The notes under the pieces were generated by a model. It made no database searches. It was not told the origin of the DNA and worked only from the letters and a program-made list of their open reading frames with translations. A DNA stretch of 64,000 nt from Anthonomus grandis grandis (Eukaryota > Arthropoda > Insecta > Coleoptera > Curculionidae): positions 27,214,227-27,278,226 of the forward strand of contig NC_065546.1 of assembly GCF_022605725.1 (NCBI RefSeq), written 5' to 3'. Shown one piece after another: positions 13,401 to 25,400 of the stretch (the first letter of the stretch is position 1; each line of letters starts with the position of its first letter). The position numbers and the translations under genes are program-made.

Positions 13401-16400
13401 TGGAAACAAGCGGTTTTTTCTCGCGCTGCAGACCCTAAGCTTTACTTCGCCCAACCTTCTTCTTATGGTTCTTGCCGATAAATTAAAACCATAATCATTT
13501 ACAATTTGCCTTCGTATGCTGAAACTTAAAAATGGATTGGACTTATTTATATTTTTCGCGGATAAGGAGCTCTGTTTTTATATTCCATACTTTGTGTGCT
13601 TCTGTAGAGCTTCAGGGCGTTATACACCATTTTATTGTAGCAAACTGAATTTTTAGCAATGCCAGATATGGATAAACCATCATCTTTTAATTTAACTATG
13701 AGTTTTCGCTTTTCTCCGTCACAATATTTTTTTCTATCCACTTAAAAAAATGCAGTTTTGTTAATAATATAATACTCTAAATAAAGCAAAAACAACTTAC
13801 TTGAAGTGAAAAGTACCAATTTATAGAATGCTAAGGTTAAATTTCATTCGCAAAATGCCTTGAAGGGCATATTGAGCAGGCTATTTTACAATTGTATAAT
13901 TTCTTTTTGGTAGATTGTTAATGCTTTAGCTTTGATATTGTATGTACTTAATAAAATATTATCTTTATATTTTTATGAATTGTTAAGATTGATTGTAGAC
14001 AACAAATTTAGGAGAGTCCTCATTTTACTTAGGAAAAAGTAGGCATCTACAAGGAGGCAAAACCGAAAGAAAACTGCCATTGTGTACCATACTCCCTACA
14101 TTCTTTTTACTAGCAAACAAAATGTGTCCAGATTTTTAAAATCAACACGAACAAAATTTAAACTGATATAAACATTTATGAGTTTTATATTTTCTTGTAA
14201 TTTTAAAATAAATAATTTGTATTTTTTTACAGTTTAGCAATAAAATGATCGCTCAGCTGGCCAGCGATATTTTGTTCTTGCTTTGCAGTCATGCAGCGGT
14301 TTTATGGACGAGATACCCCAGGTTAGGAAACGCTGTGATAAGTGAACTGTGCGCTGCGCTACTTGTTCATGCACCTTTAGGTAAATCGAGTTAAATTTAT
14401 CTCTAGCGAAGAATAAGTTCAATTATTATTTTATATTCTCGATCTCAGTCTGAGGTATCACCAAATGATGTTTTTTCGTTCATTAAATTACGACGTAAGA
14501 AAAGCATAGAACGAGCATGATTGCAAGAAAAAATATTTGCTCTTGAAAATTTTCGTGTGTGATGACTCTTTGAGTGAAACATGTTACCTATTATTTATTT
14601 GATTATGTAGTTTTTGAGACCGAGACTTTGGGTATTTTCATTATGTTGTAAAACCTCCAACTTTTGACATTATTGAAATGAAACATTCTGTACTATAAAA
14701 ATATGACTAAAACTCCTTATTTCAGGTGCAACAGCTTCAGAAAGTGACAGAGCCTTGTGCACCTCCTTACTTCTCTGTTTAGGCGAATGGTGTATGAAAT
14801 TAGGAACTGAACGGTTATTGCAGCCTAACGAGTACGGAGAGCATCGCAGTAGCTGCTTATTATTGCAAGTCTTTTCGGTAAGAACAAATAAAATTACAAC
14901 GAAATATTTTATAACAATTTATTCATATTGCTCCATGTTCGTTTTGCCACTGATAATACTTCTTACATATCGCGGTGCTTATTGTGGGTCTTATTTTTTG
15001 TAATGCTAATTTAATATCACCGAAAGTAATCTGTCTTGTTTCGATACGTTTATTGACGCCTTTTAATCTTTTAATGTTCTCCCTGACTAAAGACATGCAA
15101 ACCTCTTTAGCCACATTTTTTACGTCAGAACCCGAGAAGTTTTCGGTTAAATTTCCACATTCCCCTAGTTCTTCCACTGATAATTTGACCGGCATATTTA
15201 GGTTATTCTTCAGAATGTTTATACGGGCTTCCCTGCTAGGCATATCGATAAAAATCCTCTTGTCAAACCTCCTTAAAAGGGCATTGTCCAACTCCCAAGG
15301 GGAATTTGTCGAGGCCAGCACGAATATTCGGCTATTTTCCGACGATAGGCCGTCCAGTTCCACTAGCAGTTGACTTTTAAAGCGTTTAGAGGCCTCATGT
15401 TGGGACTCTTTGTTTGGGGGCATTAGAGCGTCGATTTCGTCGAAGAAAATGGTGCTGGGTGCGTGCAGTTTCGCCACATCGAACAGGTTTTTTATTAGTT
15501 TTTCGGACTCTCCACGCCATTTGCTTATGAATGTGCTGGAAATGAGAAAAACAGACTTAATTATTAGGGTTGTAAAGTGAAGAAATTGCCTAATGGCAAG
15601 AAATTTGAATAAACTGGCTCAGCCTGGGACTGTAGAAATCTTAAGTAATTTTATTTCAGAAATCTGAGCACTTAAATCAAACGTTTAGCTGTTAGTTTTA
15701 GAGTTTTCTTGAACACTTTTTAAACGTTAAATATGTTTAATACATTTCAAATGTTTGACGAAATATTAAAAAATGCCAAATAACACCATTTGTTTAACAG
15801 AACGAAATTTTTCAATCAACAAGGCCATACAGAATTGATTTATAAGAAAGATCGTAATTTGAATTACCAATTTTTTTACTTACTTTGAGCTTAGCCAATA
15901 ATAATAAATATTTAATCTTTTATTTAATATTTTATCTTTATTACATGAATATAAAATGTATAAAATTAAGATAAGCTCTCCTAATTAATTTTTAGTCTCA
16001 GTAGCAACATCAAATTGGATCAAATATCCATAATTAAAGGTATTTTAAGAAACCGAGGACGTTTCGAACTGGTATGCGGTGCTATAGTATATCAAACATG
16101 TTAAAAAGTTATAATAATAATCTTTAGATGTTGATTTAACAAAGCTTGTAAGTAAATTAATAATTAAACATGTACATTAAATTATTATAATTATAAATTG
16201 AATATTTTGTACTAAGGAAAATAAAATGTTGAACTAGCAATCAATGTTTGTCAAGTATTTGAATCAATATACAAAAATAGTTTTCTTAAAGGTAAAGCAA
16301 AATTTTAATACAGTTTTAAATGTTCCAACTCAACAACAAAATTTTAATATGTTTTTAAAGTTTGGGTAACGCTCGAATATTTAAAAGTCTTTCAAAAGTC

Positions 16401-19400
16401 TTTAAAACTGTCTTTTAAAAGTTTTTTTGTTGAATTAACCATTTTTTAAATTACAAACCTAAGAATGTTGATTTGAACGATTAATTTTTCTCGATGTGTC
16501 TTTTATGAACTCTTCTAAGTAGTTAAATAGTAAACTAACTGAGCCAAGGACCTAAGTCATTCTTATTCCAAAAATCTGAGCTACTTTAAATGCCTGGAAA
16601 AGTACTTTTGAATCTCTTCCAGACAGTCAAAAGGCCCATAAAAAAAGTACCTGCTAGTAACGTTAAAAAATGTAGTCTGTGTTTCCGCTGCCAGAGACTT
16701 CGCCAACAAGGTCTTTCCAGTGCCAGGGGGGCCATGCAACAGAATTCCTCTCCAGGGCTCTAATCCTATAAACAGTTCCGGATATTCTATTGGATAAATC
16801 GTAGATTCTTTCAGCAGTTCTATGGCATGTTCCAGGCCGACACAATCCGACCATTGAGCGTTTATATCCCGCACGATCACTTGGTTGGAAATTTGGTTTA
16901 TCAGTTCTTTGTTGTCAGTTGTATAGTTTTCCAACTCTAGGAAACAAGGTTTGGGCTTGGGAGGGCAATTTGTTTGGGTGGTACAGTTGTTATTCAAGGA
17001 GATAATTTCGAACTGGAAGTCTTCAGTTTCGGATGGAGGACTCTCTTTGGGCGGCGACGGAGTCTTTGCCGTCCTTTTGGCGCTTTTTCCTCGTCTGTTG
17101 ACAGTTGGTCCCTTCTCGTCTTTTTCTAATTTCCGTACTATCCGCGGGTATTTTTGGAATTTCGTGTAGTAATAGCTCTGATATTCTTGCAGGATCACAT
17201 CAAGCTCCACGTTTTCACACACCTGATAATTCATATCCAAATTCGCCTCGGTAATTAAAGTTTCGGCAGTTTGGTCTAAAGCATTATCGCTCAAATATCC
17301 CAGAATTAAATACAACATATTGCGTTTCCTCTCGCGGGTCTCCGACTTTATTTTTTCGAAATTTGTGGGTAAATTTCTTAAAATGTGCTTAGAAGACATC
17401 GGAAAACTCGCCTTACGTTTAACTTTAGACTGAAAGGTTGTATCGATTAATCAAAACTAGTTACTACGGTTATATACGGGTTGGCGTGTCATTTAATTAT
17501 TATTCTGATGGGGGGTGATTCGGTTATTGCTTATTTTAGGAGGGTTTTTGTATACAGGATGTCCTAAGGAAACCTTCGGTTAGTGAAGGGAGACATGATT
17601 GAAAATCAGAATTTTCAGATACGAATTGTCAAGATTACAGAGATAGTGTATAAACTAAATATTTCCAATTCAGGAAATTTGTAAAATCAGGAAATTGTAC
17701 ATCGCTATCATTTAAATCCTGTTACATGAACATTTTCTCCCTGATTCTCCCTGAATTTGGAAGTTTATTAGAATGTACTACAAGTACTTCTCTTGGAACA
17801 GCATATGCATTATTTACATGTTTTTCTGCTAATAAATAATTTGGATCTGATTGCATAAAAATTGCTTTAAAGTTCTGGAATTTATATGAAATGGCCTTAA
17901 GGGTCGAATAATACAAGAACTTAACTAACAACCTATGAAAATCGCTTCAAATCGACAGAAACGACTTCAACTGCCTGGAACAATACAAAAATAAATACTA
18001 TTTTAATTGGATTATATGATCACTTTACAAGGTGATCAAAGGCTGTATTTCAGTATCTTGAAGCTTAAAAAAAAGTTAACTATTTAAAAATTTAAAACAA
18101 TTTGCAATTATCAAATTCTTAAAAAAAAATAATATATTTTTAACTTAAATTTTGGTTCACATTACTAGAAAAAATTAATAATTCAAATTCAAAATATTTA
18201 ATCAAAACAATACAATTTTCAATAAGTACAAATGTCTCAATATTCAAATAGAACCTTTAAATATTCATTTAAAACGTATGTATCTTTAAATCAATAGGTC
18301 TTACACGAATAATATTTAAATCAATCTTTAAAACAATTTTAAGAGTTTTCTTTTTTCCGCGTGGCTTCAACTGCTTGAAATAAAATATAAAATTGCTTAA
18401 ATGCCTGGAATAGGTAAGAAATGACTCTAGAGGTTCAAGAATTCAAAAAATTACCCAACAAACATAAAAAATAGCTTTCATCCCCTGGAAGAAACTTTAA
18501 AGTAATGTAAATGCCGGAAGTAATAGTTAAAATGGGGTCAAATGTCTTGTCTCAAAAAGTTGCTTAAAGTACTTGAAATACGTAAGAAGTGTCCCAATGA
18601 ACTTGAAAATGGCATCAAATGCCTGGAGTAAAAGTGAATATAGCTTTAAATGCGTGAAATATATAAGAAATGGCATTATATTTTATATTCCTGTAAGAAA
18701 CCTGAAATTCTAAAATAATTTTTAAAATATCTCCTAAAAAAGTACCTGGAATAAAATTAAAAATAGCTTCGATAGCAAGATTTAAGTATTTGCAAAACAT
18801 CCCAAGAAGTATTTTTATATTTTTGTTTAAACCTCTTGTAATTTATAAATTAAAAATTGTACCTAACGTCCTGCAATATCCTACTCTTTTTTTTTAGAGA
18901 AATCATAGAAATTTTACATAAAGCAGCAATATGATCTGATCACAATTGAAGAAATAGGTAGCAGAGACAAGAAAGCTTCTAATCTATTTAAAAAAACAGC
19001 AATATTATAGCGGGTGACCTATAAATACACACAACATATAAGTTCAAACTTTCCGAGAAAACAACAAAGCTTTTCTTCATACAAAAGATCAATAAATCTT
19101 GTTATTGCTTAAACGAGTATAGCTAAAAAATTACATTTGAGATCATGCAGCCACCATGTAAACATATTCATCTACAAAAAGAACAAATAACTTGGGATAT
19201 AGACAAATTCTTCTTCCTTAAGCCAATGTGCTGTAATTAGTAGAAAGGTAAAATTCATTGATTTATTTCTTAAAGGCTAGACTTTCAAAAGAAGGAAAAG
19301 TCTAGCAAAAAAAAAGAAATCGTATTAATTTTATAAGCTGCTATGATCCTACTGGAGTCTGAGAGAGGTGAAGAAAATTGGAACTTATAGTATGCGTTAC

Positions 19401-22400
19401 TGCATGTCTTACTACATTACTACCACTACTCAGAATTTACTTGTCAAATTCGCAAGTACAGTCAAGTAGATCGATAAAGATCAAATTTGTACCATGTCTT
19501 TGTGATATTTTTCGGATTAGCGTCTCACAAATTACTTTCTTTTTTAATGGAGTATAATCATCATTAATATCTAAATAAAACAAATCGTCCTGTACACAGA
19601 AATTTAACCCAGCCATGTACCCTGTCCCATTTTCATGCGTTTTGTGGGGTGTCTAGCTTATGCGTGGAGATAGAAACTTGTAGTTTTCACGACAGTTTGC
19701 TACTTTTTTTTATGAAACTTAATATGCCGTTGTGAAAACTTTGACAGCTGTCATAGTTTTTAATCTACAGGTTTTTTTTTAAATTTTAGATTTTGGAACA
19801 CTCCTCCTATCTTTGTTACTGTATAACATATTGAAAACGTTTTTTATTTTTGAGAAAAAAAATTAAATATAGTTTTCCTTAATGGAACACCCTATATATT
19901 TATAGACCCTCAAATTGGTCATATTTTACCCTTTTTAAAAATATATAACACTATGCACTTTTTTCAAAAATAAGCAAATAAATAACGATTTTAGAAATTT
20001 AAATACAAATTTTGATATAGTAGGCGATGAATTAATAATAAAATGTATCAAAATTAGGTGCTTATAATCGTAATTATACCGATTTGTATTAAATATATCT
20101 AATTCTACATAAAAAAGAAGGAAACTTGTAATTTAGAATAAAATATTAAATAAATTACATGTTCTCTAATAATGTAGTGATTAGCTGTTAGGCTACCTTC
20201 ATACATAACATATGTAATTTTTCTTCCAAAAATAAAACATGAGACACTCAACCCAAAGCTGCCCTGACGTTCTCTTGGAAAAATGATATGCGGATTTTCT
20301 TGCGCCCAGTTTCGTGAATTATGTCTATTTAAAATTCCACTACTTGAGAAAAATGCCTGGTCCGACAATATAACTTGTCTCTCAAAATTTCTGGTACGGC
20401 ACCGGTCTACGAATCAATGACAAAATTGAACGCGTCTTTAGGCTTCTCCACAATTTCTCTGTGAACGAGCTTAAACTTATATTCCTTAAATTTACTTGTT
20501 TTGAGTATTCTTTGCACTCTCGATTTCGAAATTTCTACATCACGCTCTATTTTTCTACAAGAGTTTTCCGGATCTACAGCAACAGTTGATAGCACGTTAA
20601 TAGTGTCTTCTTCAATTTGTAGGTTATAATTTTCTGGTCTTGGTTTTTTAAATGAACCATATTGTATTAAATTCTTTTTAATTTAGTTAAATAATTTTGT
20701 ATTAGGCTGAGGCCTTTCTGGATATCTATATTATAAAAAATAATAGAATTAGAATTACTTCACGAAATTCGAAATTAAACAATAAAATCTTACCTCTGGA
20801 AGTAAAGTTCAGCTGCTTCATCCGCGTTGTCATTACATTAGATATAACAAGAAATCATATCATACTTATGACGATTTTCAAATCTATTTTGCATAGCCAT
20901 TATTTTATCGCTTAAAAATTGATAAACACAAATCTATCATTTTATTAATTTTGAGTCTTAAAAAATTTAAATTATGTATTGATTAAAGTGTCAATCATCT
21001 CCATGGTTACCAATTATTAAAAACTAGTATTTTGTTTTGCCCTTCACAACAGCCAACTAGAAAAATATTTAAAATTTTTAAAATATTACGATACATACGA
21101 TACCAATATACGATTATAAGCACCTATTTTTTAAATATTTTATTATTAATTCATGGCCTACTACTCGTATATTAAAATTTGTATTTAAATTTCTAAAATC
21201 ATTATTTATTTGGTTATTTTTGAAAAAAAGTGCATAGTGTTATACAGGGTGTTCATTTGAAAACTTCCCACCACGGACTTATCGAAAACCACTGTTTAAA
21301 AAAAACGCCGAAATATGTCAAAAGGTTTGTCAAGGGGGACAACTTTCTAACCTAAAATTACTTCACCCCCTTTCGCCCTCTGCCCTCGAGGGTCATCCCC
21401 TTAAAAATTTTAAATGGCAAGGGGTATTGAGTAATAGCTTGTTTAAAAGGTCTTTTGAAGTCTTTTATTTTGACGTTTGATTTTTTTAAATCGATCGTTT
21501 AACGGCGTTATATCAGGAGATCTAGCAGGCCATTCTATAGGCCCTCTTCGCCCTATCCATTTATCTGGAAACTCGTCGTCTGAAATATATTTCCAGCAAG
21601 ACGGCGCTCCTCCTCACTATGTTCTTCCCGTTCGGCAATGGCTAGACGACGAGTTTCCAGATAAATGGATAGGGCGAAGGGGGCCTATAGAATGGCCTGC
21701 TAGATCTCCTGATATACCGCCGTTAGACTTTTTTCTATGGGGTCATTTGAAATCTATTGTGTAGACTCCCCAACTTGAAAGTTTGGATGAACTTCATCAA
21801 CGCATCATCGACAGCTGCCATGATATCCCACAATACGTTTTTGAAAATGTCCGCCAGGAACTTGAACATCGCCTATATCATTGTTTGGCCAAAAACGGGC
21901 AACATTTTGAACACTTATTGAAATAAAAACTGATATTTTCATGTTTTTGTTTTCTATCTGAACAAATTAAGATAAACAGAGATTTTTCTAATTTTCTCGA
22001 AAACGAATCGACCTATTTAAAAAAATCAAACGTTAAAATAAAAGACTTCGAAAGACCTTTTAAACAAGCTATTACTCGATACCCCTTGCCATTTAAAATT
22101 TTTAAGGGGATGATCCTGGGGGTCAGAGGCTGAAAGGGGGTGAAGTAATTTAAGGTTAGAAAGTTGTCCCCCTTGACAGACGTTTTGACGTATTTCGGCG
22201 TTTTTTTTTTAAACACTGGTTTTCGATAAATCCGTAGTGGGAAGTTTTCAAATGAGAACACCCTGTATATTTTTTAAAAGGGAAAAGTACGACCAATTTA
22301 AGGATCTATAAATATACAGGGTGTTCCATTTAAGAAAACTATATTATATTTTTCTTCTCAAAAATAAAAAACCTTACAATAAAATGGATGCCGCAATCAA

Positions 22401-25400
22401 ATTCTACGGAAAAAATCCTATCAAAACCATTTTTTACTTTTTCAATATGTTATACAGTAACAAGGATACGAGGAGTGTTCGAAAATGTAAAATTTTTAAA
22501 AAGACCCTGTAGATTAAAAACTATGACAGCTGTCAAAGTTTTGACAACGACATATTAAGTTTTACAAAAAAGTAGCAAACTGTCGCAAAAAACGCAAGTT
22601 TCTATCTCCACGCATAAGCGAGATACCCCATAAAACGCATGAAAATGGGACACCCTGTACTTATTAATTTTTAAAATCATAAAAGGCACAGATATAAGAA
22701 TGACATTTGTATGGCAAAGGTATTTTAATTTATTTCTCTCTAAATAATGGGTATTTTTTTGCTCTTGGTGTCATTAGACCCAATATCAATTTTCTTTATC
22801 AATTTATTCTTATTTATTTTCTGCTCAGAATTTTAAAGACATCTAAAATAATTATTTTCAAGTGGTAATCTTAAACGCCAATACAAATTCCTATGAAACT
22901 GTCTAGATCTTAGGCCATTTTTCACATCCCTTTTCGATGAAATATGCACCTATTGAGCACTTTTACACCCACTAAGTAAAACAAGCTGATTTAAGTTGTT
23001 ACAGTCGATTTGAGTTGGTGTTACAGTCAGGTAGGGTCACTGTCGTCGAGATACTGTACTGTGTGAGTCAGCTGCGAGTCGTAGTCGTTGTCGAAATGAA
23101 AAGCTGCTCACGAGATACCCCTATTCCCTTTTCTCTTAAAACCCTAATCATGGTCTCTCACTCGTGTCATTTGAAAATCAGTTACTGGTCCAACAGTTGC
23201 AATACACAGTCGAGTTAACTTGTTATCGAAGAAAGTGTGTGAGTCAAGTCGTGAGTCATACAAGTTGCTCACGGACTTTTCCCTATTTCCCCCAATACCC
23301 AAGACGTTTTCTCTCTATCTTTACACTTCTAGTGAGCAAGTTAAGGTGCTTAATCCCTAATAACTTAGAAACGAGTCGTCGTGTGTTAATGCAATAGCTT
23401 AAAGTATTTAAGGGAGTGAGGGTACTAAGAAGCAAAAGGGAGTGTAAAAAATCCGTAGTTTACTGTGTTATTATTATTAATTATCATGAAATAATAATAT
23501 TTCGCTTTTCTTTTTTTTATATTTTCGCATAGTATCGGCAAATTGACAAATTCTAAGAAAATAGCTAAACATTTTTTATTAGGTTTAAATTATTGTTGCA
23601 TTTAAGTGTGCATCAAGAAACAAACCAGGAGGTCCTACATAAAAAACTATTACTACAACAATTTCTTTTTAGGTTCTACATAAAATAATCACTGGCTCAC
23701 CTCACCAATCAACCCAAAAGACCATGATGCACCCGGAGGACTTCGATCCCACCATAGTCGCGGACGACCCACCCCACCATGCCAGAATCTCAGAGGGGAG
23801 CATTCCGTCATCATTCATCTCAAATAAAACCCAATCAAAGAGCACCCATTACCAAAGAGCGGTGGCCTTGTGCGCCGAAACTGTGTTAGCCCATCTGGTG
23901 AACCATTTGGGGCATTTCCCATTGGCCATCGGGGCCGCCCGACTTAGCTCTCTGGTCTCGGAACACGACGACATCCCCTGTTTGTCCTCGGACGATCTGT
24001 CTAACGTCATATTTTCGGTGCCTAACATACAGGTATTACAAAAAAAAGCATCATGCTGCTAACATATTTTATTTAAATTGTCATATTTTAGCTGTTTATT
24101 TTGAGCAAAAACGTGATTGCGAGCCTAATAGAGTTGCCGACTCTCGTGTCGCCGGGAGGGGGCGCCACTGCAGGCTTAGTCACTGCCGACAAACAAGTTC
24201 GCGTTCTTTTACGGGATATTTCTGGGAAGTCTAGCTGGGACGCCTCGATCTTATACCGGACTCCAGAGAGCGTTGAAGAGGAGGCTGTAAGTACACTATG
24301 CTCCATTTTGGATGAGATTGCAGGGTATAGTCCAGTGCAACGATATGTTAGAATGGTCACCCGTCAAAACACCAGCATTTTACTTCTCAAACAATGCAAA
24401 TAGAAGGTGGATGACATTGTTTGGCAGGTAGAATGCTGGTGTTTTGACGGGTGACCATTCTAATATATCGTTGCACTGGACTTTACCTCTGTCATTTTTT
24501 AAAATATAGCTTTGCGGTTTTTGCGATACTGTATCACTTTTTTCAAAAAGTTGTAATGTCACAAACAGAAGTATTCTAACTACTTTTGTTTCTGAAATAC
24601 AGGGCAAAAACGAAAATGTCCTCTTTTGGAGATCAAATAGTTTTTAAGATATTTAAAAAAATCTTTTTAATGGAAGTGCAAGTAGTATTCAAAGACTTAG
24701 TTTTATGTATTATTTAATATCTCAGGTGCTGTTTTTCTTATGAAATGTCATTTTATTACAAGAATTTAAGTAAATTAAATTTACTTTAAAAAACTCTTTT
24801 AAAACGTTCTTGTAACTTTGACAGTTTTCAAGATATTCTGCAATTTCTATTCAAGTTTTAAGTTTTGCATAATATTTTAGTTGTTGTTTGTGTTGGACAT
24901 GTTGGGAAAAGAAAATAATAATTTGAAAGATAATAGACCAATTAACCTATGACCTTCTTCCGTCAATTAGAAATAAATCTTTTTATGAGTCCAGAAAGTT
25001 TCAAGTAAATTGCTTTTGATTTAAATTTTTTATAAATTTTTAAAGTTGAAGTAAAATAATTTTTAGACTTTTTTAAGAAAAGAATTTGCAACTTAAAAAA
25101 TAATAGACCAATTAACTTACAATCTTCTCCGATCGATTAGCAATAATTTTTTTTATAATTCTAAGAAGTTTTATGTAAATTCCTCTTAATTTTAATTTTT
25201 TACGAATTTTTAGACTTGAACTAAAATAATTTATGGACTTGGAAAAAAATCATAACTTAAAAAATAATGGATCAATTAACTTATGATCTTCTCCCGTCGA
25301 TTAAAAATAAATCTTTAAAATTCTTTTTAAAAGTTTCAAGTAAATTGTCGGAAGTTTTAAACTTCTCTCGAAGATGCTAACATCGTTAGCGAAACACGTG

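Larger units (their letters stand above)
21243..22267 (+). mobile_element. IS630-type element with ~230 bp TIRs (inner element 2)
   Basis: Ends TACAGGGTGTTCATTTGAAA and its inverted copy at 22267. The arms (21243-21470 and 22030-22267) match for about 230 bp, including GGGGACAACTTTCTAACCT. Only the C-terminal third of a transposase is left between them, so it is internally deleted and needs a helper. Confidence 0.8.
19618..22660. mobile_element. Composite nest with ~340 bp inverted outer arms
   Basis: The outer left arm (about 19618-19940) begins GTACCCTGTCCCATTTTCAT and the right arm (about 22290-22660) is its inverted copy, with shared blocks such as TTATGCGTGGAGATAGAAAC and TATGACAGCTGTCAAAG. 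Each arm is bounded on both sides by ACAGGG/CCCTGT-type words, as though each were a small element. Between the arms sit two further elements with their own inverted ends (19945-21243 and 21243-22267). Confidence 0.75.

Noticed and set aside
14975..15373. 132-codon open frame on the + strand
   Set aside because: Antisense shadow of KATNAL2 exon 2.
24088..24360. 90-codon minus frame
   Set aside because: Antisense of RalGAP exon F.
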